From a bacterium (GTDB lineage Bacteria; UBA9089; CG2-30-40-21; SBAY01): DNA of 6,402 nt. Under the pieces are notes generated by a model. That model was not told where the DNA came from. It was given only the letters and a program-made list of their open reading frames with translations, and ran no database searches. The stretch is taken from assembly GCA_040757115.1 (NCBI GenBank), contig JBFLYA010000216.1, forward strand, positions 1 to 6,402. Reading direction: 5' to 3'. Below are positions 1-6,232 of the stretch, in pieces. Position numbers and translations under genes: made by a program. Each line of letters begins with the position of its first letter. Within the stretch, counting starts at the first letter, position 1.

Positions 1-188
1 AAAAATTTGAAGTAGTGGAAGATTCTGTTAATGGACGTTGGTCTCCAGATGGAAAGATGTTTATAGGAGAATGCTTTTCTCTATATGATAGCACTAGTGG
101 TAAACGAATAGGTCATCCATTGTCAGTTGGAGTGCCATCTCAAAGCGGTAAATATTTTATATATAAAAAGCCAAATAATATTTGGTAA
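1..188 (+). CDS. TolB-like PD40 beta-propeller protein, C-terminal end (copy A, partial)
   Basis: The left edge cuts this gene. An open frame beginning at base 3 encodes the last 61 residues and ends with TAA at 186-188. It contains a PD40/WD40-like strand motif (GRWSPDGKMFIGE), the hallmark of TolB-type beta-propellers, and ends in YKKPNNIW. The complete TolB-like gene at 1208-2389 ends in YKRPNNIW, and each is followed directly by an esterase gene, so this is the equivalent gene of an upstream duplicate module. The preceding part of the two C-termini is only loosely similar, so the duplication is not recent here. By comparison with the complete copy it was probably a membrane-anchored, periplasmic-facing propeller. 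Such propellers usually serve as protein-protein interaction platforms. The partner is unknown. Confidence 0.8.
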   Translation, partial: KFEVVEDSVNGRWSPDGKMFIGECFSLYDSTSGKRIGHPLSVGVPSQSGKYFIYKKPNNIW

Positions 189-206
189 TCAAGGAGGTAA
201 AAGGTC

Positions 207-1082
207 ATGAAAAAGTTTAACTTATGTATTTTATTGTTGTGCATTCTAAATAGTAAAGTAAGTGCCGAGGAATTTACCTGGGGAAGTTGTACCACTTATG
301 CTCCATATCCTGTGCTATTTATCCACGGTATTAACGCTAATTCATTAACATGGGATACTGCGACTAAAGAATTAGAAAAGTACTTTGGATATAGATGGGT
401 GCAATTTAATAAGCCAACCGAACCAATAACAAAAGAGAAGCCAGCAGTCACCTATGACGAAACCAAGCCCAATGCTCCGCAGAACAAGGTAGTCAAGCAT
501 TATTTAGAGGCGTTTGATTATGGTGGGGAGGATACAGTAGGGAGTACTAAGGCATTAAAGGGAAATTATACCGAGTTAGTAGAAGAAATAGAGAAGGTAT
601 TAAAGGCATATTATGGGGAAGATAAGTGGCAAGAGGGTAAATTAATCTTAGTTGGGCATTCACAAGGAGGTTTGATTGCCAGAGATTATTTACAACGGAA
701 TCCTGATAATGCTAAATACATCAAACGCCTTGTAACTATTGGTACTCCTCATTATGGTAGTCACTGGTTGGCTAATATATCAGCTATGGCAATGCAAGAT
801 CCATCTCTTTCACCGGGTACAAAGCCTAACTGGTTGGGTAAAATAATAAAAGCTTTTGACCAAACATTCAGAAACAATATAAAAGCAGTAGAACGAGGTG
901 ATGCTGCGGTAAAGGATTTATTACCTAATAGTGAATATTTAAAAGAACTTAATCGTCTTTCTATTCCTAAGGATATTGAATATGTATGTTTGGTAGGGCA
1001 GGTGGCAATTCCAGGCCCTCCATTTACATGTGATAGTGATGGTATAGTTATGGGTTATAGTCAAAGGGTGGATTGCTACTAA
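207..1082 (+). CDS. Secreted alpha/beta-hydrolase (lipase/esterase-like), truncated copy A
   Basis: The product is 291 residues. The start is set by GGAGG at 193-197, nine bases upstream of the ATG. Residues 1-20 look like a Sec signal peptide (KK, hydrophobic core, cleavage near VSA). The PVLFIHGINAN strand and oxyanion region (about 35-45), the nucleophile elbow GHSQGG (150-155, Ser152) and GTPHYGS (about 179-185) identify a lipase/PGAP1-like alpha/beta hydrolase. SDGIV (277-281) probably carries the acid, Asp278. From residue 81 to 287 it is nearly identical to the 1104-residue protein at 2405-5719. It then ends abruptly in VDCY, before the position of the intact copy's probable catalytic His320. 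It is therefore probably an internally deleted gene, and the product may be inactive. A LolA-like tail remnant follows out of frame. It may still be translated as a second cistron after the upstream TolB-like gene. Confidence 0.85.
   Translation: MKKFNLCILLLCILNSKVSAEEFTWGSCTTYAPYPVLFIHGINANSLTWDTATKELEKYFGYRWVQFNKPTEPITKEKPAVTYDETKPNAPQNKVVKHYLEAFDYGGEDTVGSTKALKGNYTELVEEIEKVLKAYYGEDKWQEGKLILVGHSQGGLIARDYLQRNPDNAKYIKRLVTIGTPHYGSHWLANISAMAMQDPSLSPGTKPNWLGKIIKAFDQTFRNNIKAVERGDAAVKDLLPNSEYLKELNRLSIPKDIEYVCLVGQVAIPGPPFTCDSDGIVMGYSQRVDCY
477..1068 (+). repeat. Near-identical direct repeat, copy A (pairs with 2675-3266)
   Basis: This stretch of the short esterase gene aligns without gaps to 2675-3266 in the long gene at a constant offset of 2198. 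From 495 to 757 (263 bases) the two are identical. From 758 to 1068 I count 12 mismatches, five of them amino-acid-changing. Upstream of about 477 the similarity falls sharply, to roughly 70% in the last 36 bases and lower in the signal-peptide region. The end at 1068 coincides with the deletion junction. Recent gene conversion between tandem copies is the simplest reading. A recent duplication with a diverged 5' end is the alternative. Confidence 0.9.
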
Positions 1083-1197
1083 ATGTGTTGATGAAGATAT
1101 GTGGGAGGGATATAGTAAAGTTACTGAGACTATCTATACGAAGAGCCAAATTAATACTGGTCTTGCTGATAGTGAATTTGAGCCAACATTTGAATAG
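1069..1197 (+). pseudogene. Out-of-frame remnant of the LolA-like C-terminus of copy A esterase
   Basis: Immediately after the esterase similarity ends, another frame is open for 42 codons to TAG at 1195-1197. It starts WIATKCVDEDMWE and ends INTGLADSEFEPTFE. This lines up with the last 41 residues of the long esterase (WIPTQYIDKMYFE to LNIGISDEEFSIPQ), and both resemble the end of LolA/lipoprotein-sorting-type domains. The segment has no start codon or ribosome site of its own suited to this frame, and the upstream esterase frame stops at 1082, so it is a decayed tail. It shows that copy A once carried the full multi-domain architecture. The homology is visible by eye but moderate. Confidence 0.72.
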
Positions 1198-1202
1198 GAG
1201 GG
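1196..1202 (+). promoter_or_regulatory. Ribosome binding site fixing the start of the TolB-like gene
   Basis: AGGAGGG lies five bases before the ATG at 1208 (and 11 bases before a second in-frame ATG at 1214). It overlaps the stop of the decayed tail frame at 1195-1197. It rules out the longer reading from the TTG at 1073, whose extra 45 residues lie over the esterase-tail remnant. Confidence 0.75.
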
Positions 1203-1207
1203 AACAG

Positions 1208-2389
1208 ATGAATATGGACAAGGTGGTAAGGATTTCAGCATTAACAGGATTAGGAGTAGTAGTTTTTTTGTTGGGATATACATTATATTATGCAGTTTTT
1301 TCTATTACTAAGGAATCAGATTTAATCTCCTACCATGCACCTTGCTGGGGAGAGAAAAACAAGATTTATTTTATCAAGAAAGTGGCTTATGGGAAGGCAA
1401 TAATAAATCCTTCTTCATTATTAAACAAGATTCTTTATCTTGAGGGGGATTATTTGCCAGAGAAAACCGAGGTATATGTTTGTTCGATGAATTACGATGG
1501 AAGCAATAAAAAGGAGATAGTAAAACTTTGTGATACAGAGATTGGTAATAGAGAATATGGTGATACAAAGGAAGGGAGTTATTGGTTACCGAGATATATG
1601 GACTGGTGTTCTGCTAATAATTTACTGCTTATTTCAGGAGGAGATATTCCAGGAAGAGGAGAAACTTCACAAGGGGTATATACAATGAAGATAAATGGGC
1701 AGGATAAGAGGAGACTGTCAGAGACAGGGGTGCATGCCTCCTGGTCACCGGATGGAAAGAAAATAGCATATGAAATAATCACAAAAGAATCAAGGAGTGA
1801 AAAAATGTATGGTTATAAGGAGCCTGTAGAATATTATGATGAAGAAAATACTATCTGGGTAATGAATAGTGATGGCAGTGATAAACATCAGATATCAAGA
1901 GAGAAAATACTAACGCGAACAGGCAGATGGGTGCGTGATGAACAAGGGAAACCAGTTATGGAAAACGGAAAAGAGAAGTATGTCTGGAAGGAAATGTATG
2001 AAGATACAGATCCCATCTGGTCACCCAGAGGTGACTTGATTGCCTTTGTTTGCAAAGGCTGGATATATACCATGAAACCAGATGGAAGCGAGAGGAGGAA
2101 GGTGATTGACAGCTCTCATCTTGCAGGTTGGACAGTAGATGGGAAAATGCTCTTTGTCGGTGGAAAAGAAGAAGGTGGTAGCGAACATGCATACAATTGG
2201 TTTGTGGATTTAAATGGTAACATTGTTAAGAAAGTAGCTTACTGGGGTAAATTTTCTTTAGACGGTTCATTATTACGTTGCACTTTGGATATTATTTACA
2301 ATAAAGAAGGGGAAAAATTGCCTTTGAAAGAACCATTTCCTGAAAAAGAGAAATACTGGCAATATAAAAGACCAAATAATATTTGGTAA
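1208..2389 (+). CDS. Membrane-anchored TolB-like PD40 beta-propeller protein (copy B)
   Basis: The 393-residue product begins at the ATG just after AGGAGGG. A single hydrophobic segment (about residues 12-31), preceded by Lys and Arg, looks like an uncleaved membrane anchor that leaves the rest outside the cytoplasm. The body carries PD40/TolB-type propeller repeats: HASWSPDGKKIAYE (176-189), DPIWSPRGDLIAF (268-280), and weaker AGWTVDGKMLFVG (306-318) and GKFSLDGSLL (347-356). Between them are blade strands of the form IWVMNSDGSDK and IYTMKPDGSER. It ends in PNNIW, like the truncated gene at the left edge. Such propellers usually bind other proteins, and no catalytic motif is visible. It lies 15 bases upstream of the long esterase gene, so the two are probably cotranscribed. 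Arginine is mostly AGA/AGG here (13 of 16). It is not a TolB orthologue by context, since no tol-pal genes are nearby. Confidence 0.88.
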   Translation: MNMDKVVRISALTGLGVVVFLLGYTLYYAVFSITKESDLISYHAPCWGEKNKIYFIKKVAYGKAIINPSSLLNKILYLEGDYLPEKTEVYVCSMNYDGSNKKEIVKLCDTEIGNREYGDTKEGSYWLPRYMDWCSANNLLLISGGDIPGRGETSQGVYTMKINGQDKRRLSETGVHASWSPDGKKIAYEIITKESRSEKMYGYKEPVEYYDEENTIWVMNSDGSDKHQISREKILTRTGRWVRDEQGKPVMENGKEKYVWKEMYEDTDPIWSPRGDLIAFVCKGWIYTMKPDGSERRKVIDSSHLAGWTVDGKMLFVGGKEEGGSEHAYNWFVDLNGNIVKKVAYWGKFSLDGSLLRCTLDIIYNKEGEKLPLKEPFPEKEKYWQYKRPNNIW

Positions 2390-2404
2390 AGGAGGGTAAA
2401 AATC

Positions 2405-5400
2405 ATGAAAAAAATTGGATTTTATTTATTATTAGTAGGAAGCATTTTGACTAACAGGGTGTATGGAGAAGAGACAAAGTGGTCAGATAAAGAAAGTTAT
2501 GGGCCTATGCCGGTTCTGTTTATTCATGGGATTAACGCTAATGCAGAGACATGGGACACTACTACTGAAGAATTGGAGAAGTATTTTCAATATAAATGGA
2601 AAAGATTCAATGGAGAAGATATAACATCTGAACCTTATCATCCAGTCACCTATGACGAGGAACATCCCACTGCCCCGCAGAACAAGGTCGTGAAGCATTA
2701 TTTAGAGGCGTTTGATTATGGTGGGGAGGATACAGTAGGGAGTACTAAGGCATTAAAGGGAAATTATACCGAGTTAGTAGAAGAAATAGAGAAGGTATTA
2801 AAGGCATATTATGGGGAAGATAAGTGGCAAGAGGGTAAATTAATCTTAGTTGGGCATTCACAAGGAGGTTTGATTGCCAGAGATTATTTACAACGGAATC
2901 CTGATAATGCTAAATACATCAAACGCCTTGTAACTATTGGTACTCCTCATTATGGCAGTGACTGGTTGGCTAATATATCAGCTATGGCAATGCAAGATCC
3001 ATCTCTTTCACCGGGTACAAAGCCTAACTGGTTGGGTAAAATAATAAAAGCTTTTGACCAAAGATTCAGAAACAATATAAAAGCAGTAGAACGAGGTGAT
3101 GCGGCTGTAAAGGATTTATTACCTAATAGTGAATATTTAAAGGAACTTAATCGTCTTTCTATCCCTAAGGATATTGAATATGTATGTTTGGTAGGGCAGG
3201 TGGTAATTCCAGGCCCTCCGTTTATATGTGATAGTGATGGTATAGTCAAGGGTTATAGTCAAAGGGCAGAAAAGCCACTTCCTCGACTATATCCAAAAGA
3301 CCCTATCATAATTGAGCAAAAAATCCCCTGGGATTATATAATTAACTTACCGGGGATAGAGCATACAAAAGAACCTAAACAATACCAAAAAATCTTCGAA
3401 TCCCTCGACGGTATACCTGATGACCCTGATGGGGAAAAAAGATATTATTACGATACACCAAAAATTACACTTGGCACTTATACCTTCACCCCAGCTACTG
3501 ATACTAATTTGTATTATGATGGTTCTGGCAATGACTTCTATATCACTGGTAAAATCTATGATTACTTACCTGCCAGCTGTACGATTAGTTTAGAAATAAA
3601 TAACCCAGACAATTATGTTATACAAAACAAGCCAGTATCAGCATTAAATATGACTACGGAATCCCAGGAAGAACCAAAAACAGGTCGTCCTCTTAATGCC
3701 AGGTTTAATTTTAAACCCGATGTTGTTTTATCACTTGGCATCCATACATTTCGCCTTACTATTAAAAATTCAGCAGGTTTAGTCGGCACAGCGACTACGC
3801 AAAACGGTTCATACTGGATACCATTCAGGATAACGGAAAAGGTAGTTGAGGTGCCGGGGCAGATAATTACTCCAGCAGGGACGGTTACGATTGCTGGCGG
3901 GTTTCAGGCGGCTTCATCCCTCTATTTCTGGGATAATCAAAATAATTACTGGGAGCGATGGATTAATTCTAATCTACGCGTGGATTCAGATAATATCATC
4001 CGCTATAATTGTGGCACTTCTAACCTCGATAACCCTAATCTCCGACATCGCGTTTATCTGGAAAGCAGAATCTATCCACCGGCCTCGATGTATCCCAAAG
4101 CCTCTTGCGTCAATAAAAAGGAGATGCAGGCGATTACCTATACCTACGGCTCGCCGCCTTTTAAACTACTCCCATTTCCTAAAGCCGATAACACGGTAGT
4201 ATATCGGCCTGATGTAGATGACAACGGCACAATTACCTATCCAGAAGATATGGTTACCTTTACTAATAACGAGGTTATCTTCACCCCAAAGAAAGATGCC
4301 TTACCCAATCTTAATTTTGGACCAATCATCCTTGGTAATCCGATGTATACTTACCCACTACACATAATTATCCCACCAGAATATCAAGGTGTTTCTTCTA
4401 ATGAGCTGGATATTTATATCAATCAGGTCGGAGGATTGTATGCCTTAGAATCGGTCCAGAAGGCGTTCGATTATAGCCAGAGTTTATCCAGCCAACAGGG
4501 TTTTAACCCCACACTAAATATTGCCTGGGCTCAAGAAGCAGATTTAACCAATGACGGGATTACAGGGTTTGGTAGTAACACTGCCGGCGTCTATCGACTA
4601 TTAGTCAATGGAGATAGGGAGGATGAGTTTAATGAGGATAGGATTATTCAGGCTTATGGCAATGCCTTATTGACTCATTACACCAATCGGCAGTATGGGC
4701 AGGGTTATTTTGACTACAAGTTACCCATTGCCTCAATCACCTATACGATGAGTCCACAGCAGGCGTTTGTAGATGGTTTTTGCCTGCGATTTAGTGCGGC
4801 GGTGCGTGGTTCTTCAATCGTAGAACTACCCATAGCATTGGATAAGATACCCTTTGATATATCAGAATCTACCCATCGCGGCACAACATCAGCCTTAGGC
4901 ATAGCTCAGGCATTATATCGAATACCAATGAAGAATATCTGGCAGGCATTAGAGAACCCGAACAAGACTATCGAGCATTCAGGATACACGATTCTTGATT
5001 TGCTTGATGAATTAGATACGCAGGGTTATGATACCAGTTCAATCAGAGCTGAGTTTTTTTCAACTGCCATGCCCACCCCCGCAGAAATTCTGCAAAAGGT
5101 AGCCGAGAATTTTGGGAAGATTGAGGATATGAAGGCAAAGATGATTAGTTGGGGGAGTGCAGGAACAAAAACTTTCTCTGCAGTAGAAAGAAAACTTTTA
5201 TTCAAAAAGCCAGATAAAATGAAGTTTATAACCCCAGATAGAAACCGAACTGTGATTATAAATGGTGATATACAATGCGAAATAGACCAGCAGGGAACTA
5301 TGACTACAAATATTTCTGATTATGCAGATATATCTGAACGCCAATTAGATATTCACTACTATCTTCAGGAGTTTAAAGACAAACACAATATTGTTATTAT

Positions 5401-5719
5401 TGATCATCAGATTGTCAAGGGGAATATTTATATTTTAGAAGCTATTCCTAAAGAACCTAACATAATTTATGGAAGATTAGTCTTTTATATCGACTATGAT
5501 AAAGGGATTGATGTTAAAAGGGAAGTATTTTCTGATGATAATATATTGTTAGTTACTAAAGAAATTACCATATCTGAATTGATAAAGGGTATTTGGATAC
5601 CTACTCAATACATTGATAAGATGTACTTTGAAGATGGAGTGATTGAAACAAATACAGAATTGAGAGAGATTGAATTAAATATTGGGATTTCGGACGAAGA
5701 ATTTAGTATTCCTCAATAA
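2405..5719 (+). CDS. Large secreted lipase-like hydrolase with Ig-like and LolA-like domains (copy B)
   Basis: The 1104-residue product starts at an ATG nine bases after GGAGG (2391-2395). Residues 1-21 form a signal peptide ending near VYG. Residues about 35-335 form a lipase/PGAP1-like alpha/beta hydrolase: PVLFIHGINAN (36-46), GHSQGG with Ser152, GTPHYGS (179-185), SDGIV with Asp278, and GIEH with His320 as the probable third triad member. About 350-480 looks like an Ig-like beta-sandwich (near its end SLGIHTFRLTIKNSAG). About 485-885 is not recognised. It holds an EF-hand-like loop at 603-614 and a D-x-T-x-D-G motif at 713-718. About 890-1104 resembles LolA or outer-membrane lipoprotein-sorting proteins: AEILQKVAENFGKIEDMKAKM at its start, KKPDKMKF, GIWIPT, and ISDEEF at its end. 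The product is exported and probably acts on an ester or lipid in the envelope or outside the cell. The substrate cannot be read from sequence. The middle uses CGN arginine codons far more than its neighbours. Confidence 0.88.
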   Translation: MKKIGFYLLLVGSILTNRVYGEETKWSDKESYGPMPVLFIHGINANAETWDTTTEELEKYFQYKWKRFNGEDITSEPYHPVTYDEEHPTAPQNKVVKHYLEAFDYGGEDTVGSTKALKGNYTELVEEIEKVLKAYYGEDKWQEGKLILVGHSQGGLIARDYLQRNPDNAKYIKRLVTIGTPHYGSDWLANISAMAMQDPSLSPGTKPNWLGKIIKAFDQRFRNNIKAVERGDAAVKDLLPNSEYLKELNRLSIPKDIEYVCLVGQVVIPGPPFICDSDGIVKGYSQRAEKPLPRLYPKDPIIIEQKIPWDYIINLPGIEHTKEPKQYQKIFESLDGIPDDPDGEKRYYYDTPKITLGTYTFTPATDTNLYYDGSGNDFYITGKIYDYLPASCTISLEINNPDNYVIQNKPVSALNMTTESQEEPKTGRPLNARFNFKPDVVLSLGIHTFRLTIKNSAGLVGTATTQNGSYWIPFRITEKVVEVPGQIITPAGTVTIAGGFQAASSLYFWDNQNNYWERWINSNLRVDSDNIIRYNCGTSNLDNPNLRHRVYLESRIYPPASMYPKASCVNKKEMQAITYTYGSPPFKLLPFPKADNTVVYRPDVDDNGTITYPEDMVTFTNNEVIFTPKKDALPNLNFGPIILGNPMYTYPLHIIIPPEYQGVSSNELDIYINQVGGLYALESVQKAFDYSQSLSSQQGFNPTLNIAWAQEADLTNDGITGFGSNTAGVYRLLVNGDREDEFNEDRIIQAYGNALLTHYTNRQYGQGYFDYKLPIASITYTMSPQQAFVDGFCLRFSAAVRGSSIVELPIALDKIPFDISESTHRGTTSALGIAQALYRIPMKNIWQALENPNKTIEHSGYTILDLLDELDTQGYDTSSIRAEFFSTAMPTPAEILQKVAENFGKIEDMKAKMISWGSAGTKTFSAVERKLLFKKPDKMKFITPDRNRTVIINGDIQCEIDQQGTMTTNISDYADISERQLDIHYYLQEFKDKHNIVIIDHQIVKGNIYILEAIPKEPNIIYGRLVFYIDYDKGIDVKREVFSDDNILLVTKEITISELIKGIWIPTQYIDKMYFEDGVIETNTELREIELNIGISDEEFSIPQ
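2675..3266 (+). repeat. Near-identical direct repeat, copy B (pairs with 477-1068)
   Basis: This is the matching segment in the long esterase gene, covering residues about 91-287 of the hydrolase domain including the nucleophile elbow and the acid residue. The block identical in both copies is 2693-2955 here. It ends with AAAGGG at 3261-3266. The same hexamer recurs at 5584-5589, just before the codons for WIPTQ, which are the two sites joined in the deleted copy A. Confidence 0.9.
4211..4246 (+). other. EF-hand-like calcium-binding loop inside the long esterase
   Basis: These codons specify residues 603-614, DVDDNGTITYPE. This fits the canonical 12-residue EF-hand loop at every key position: Asp at 1 and 3, Asn at 5, Gly at 6, Ile at 8 and Glu at 12. 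Flanking helices are not obvious, since the neighbourhood looks beta-rich. A stand-alone calcium loop, of the kind found in secreted bacterial proteins, is more likely than a true EF-hand pair. Calcium binding is an inference from the motif only. Confidence 0.5.
5072..5719 (+). other. LolA / lipoprotein-sorting-like domain at the C-terminus of the long esterase
   Basis: Residues about 890-1104. The helical start (PTPAEILQKVAENFGKIEDM), the KKPDKMKF strand, beta-strand repeats such as GRLVFYIDYDKGIDVKREVF, the GIWIPT turn and the closing NIGISDEEF follow the layout of the LolA/LolB/RseB-type half-barrel. Proteins with this fold hold acyl chains or lipoproteins in the periplasm. Family membership is judged from motif order by eye, without an alignment score. 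Confidence 0.6.
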
Positions 5720-5782
5720 AAAGAGGTTATTTTAAAAATAGAAAGAGTAATAAGGTAATAATGAATCTAAAATGGGTAGGAA

Positions 5783-5806
5783 GGTAGCCGCAGGCTTTAG
5801 CCTGCG
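5783..5806 (+). repeat. REP-type palindrome, left copy
   Basis: The element begins GGTAGC and contains the hairpin CGCAGGCTTTAGCCTGCG (5789-5806), a perfect 7-8 bp stem with a 2-4 base loop. Its reverse complement recurs at 6189-6212 with one mismatch. It lies 64 bases after the long esterase stop and could slow transcription or protect the mRNA end, but no T-run follows it. Confidence 0.85.
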
Positions 5807-5823
5807 TAGCTCGGCAGAAAATA

Positions 5824-6125
5824 ATGGAGAGACATATTAAAGAAAAGAAACATCGGTTGTCTTTAGATAATTATAAAGGTTTTGTAAGAGTTACATTTAC
5901 ATTAAGTCAGATTTATGGAGAGTAATAATTGCCTTTAAGCAGAAAACAGGTTTTTGGTTTTCCCAGAACAGGGAAAGGATACAGTGGCAAAAGGATTTTT
6001 ATGATCATATACATCGCAAGGAGGAGGATTTAAGAAAGCATATAGTATATATTTTTGAGAATCCGATAAGAAAAGGGATAGTAGATAATTTTAAGAATTA
6101 TCCCTATTTAGGGTCATTGGATTAA
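5824..6125 (+). pseudogene. REP-associated tyrosine transposase (RAYT, Y1/HUH type), internally deleted
   Basis: One frame from the ATG at 5824 gives an N-terminal RAYT signature (KKHRLSLDNYKGFVRVTFTLS) and then stops at 5923-5925. A second frame from about 5907 to TAA at 6123-6125 gives the C-terminal signature: SDLWRVIIAFKQKTGFWFS, then WQKDFYDHIHRKEEDLRKH and YIFENPIRKGIVDNFKNYPY. The two halves abut at about 5907. The catalytic middle, with the HUH histidines, is missing, and the join is out of frame. Only about 100 residues' worth of coding remains, against roughly 150-200 for intact relatives. The Tyr in FYDHI probably corresponds to the active-site region of the family. Confidence 0.82.
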
Positions 6126-6188
6126 AGTTTAGAGGAAATTGTTTTATAGGGTCGGTTTACGAACCAGCGGTTATCAGCTACCAGACAA

Positions 6189-6212
6189 CGCAGGCTAAAG
6201 CCTGTGGCTACC
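6189..6212 (-). repeat. REP-type palindrome, right copy (inverted)
   Basis: This is the reverse complement of the left element at 23 of 24 positions and ends in GGCTACC. Its hairpin CGCAGGCTAAAGCCTGTG (6189-6206) has one G-T wobble where the left copy has G-C. It lies 64 bases after the RAYT remnant and ends 20 bases before the next start codon. Confidence 0.85.
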
Positions 6213-6232
6213 AACTTAAGGTGGAAAAGATA

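Larger units (their letters stand above)
5783..6212 (+). mobile_element. Decayed RAYT unit bounded by inverted REP-type hairpins
   Basis: A REP-associated tyrosine transposase remnant (5824-6125) sits between two inverted copies of a 24-base palindromic element (5783-5806 and 6189-6212). This arrangement is typical of RAYT genes, which encode single-strand HUH/Y1 transposases that recognise REP hairpins. No target-site duplication is visible, as expected for this class. The transposase is broken, so the unit cannot move by itself. It separates the esterase module from the next gene. Confidence 0.75.

Noticed and set aside
1060-1085. Simple sequencing frameshift at the end of the short esterase
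   Set aside because: A one- or two-base correction would join the frames, but about 2.3 kb of the long gene would still be absent, so the deletion is the main event. A small extra indel cannot be excluded.
1073-1207. Longer TolB-like reading frame starting at the TTG at 1073
   Set aside because: The extra 45 residues overlap the esterase-tail remnant in another frame and have no suitable ribosome site. AGGAGGG just before the ATG at 1208 puts the membrane anchor in a normal N-terminal position.
207-2389. Lipase effector and membrane immunity protein pair (type VI or contact-dependent toxin)
   Set aside because: The hydrolases carry Sec signal peptides, the partner is a TolB-like propeller rather than a small immunity protein, and no secretion-system marker is visible in the window.
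1374-3249. Several antisense open frames of 61-99 codons
   Set aside because: All lie opposite well-supported genes. None has recognisable motifs or a convincing start region, and they follow from stop-poor antisense frames of purine-rich coding DNA.
3891-4199. Open frame of 102 codons on the + strand inside the long esterase gene
   Set aside because: It is a shadow frame of the esterase coding sequence, with no ribosome site, recognisable motif or independent codon signal.
5761-5787. Tiny open frame after the esterase stop, starting at the ATG at 5761
   Set aside because: It has only eight codons, runs into the REP element and has no recognisable content.
5783-5806. Rho-independent terminator after the long esterase gene
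   Set aside because: The hairpin is strong but no T-run follows, and an inverted copy flanks the transposase remnant, so the REP reading explains it better.
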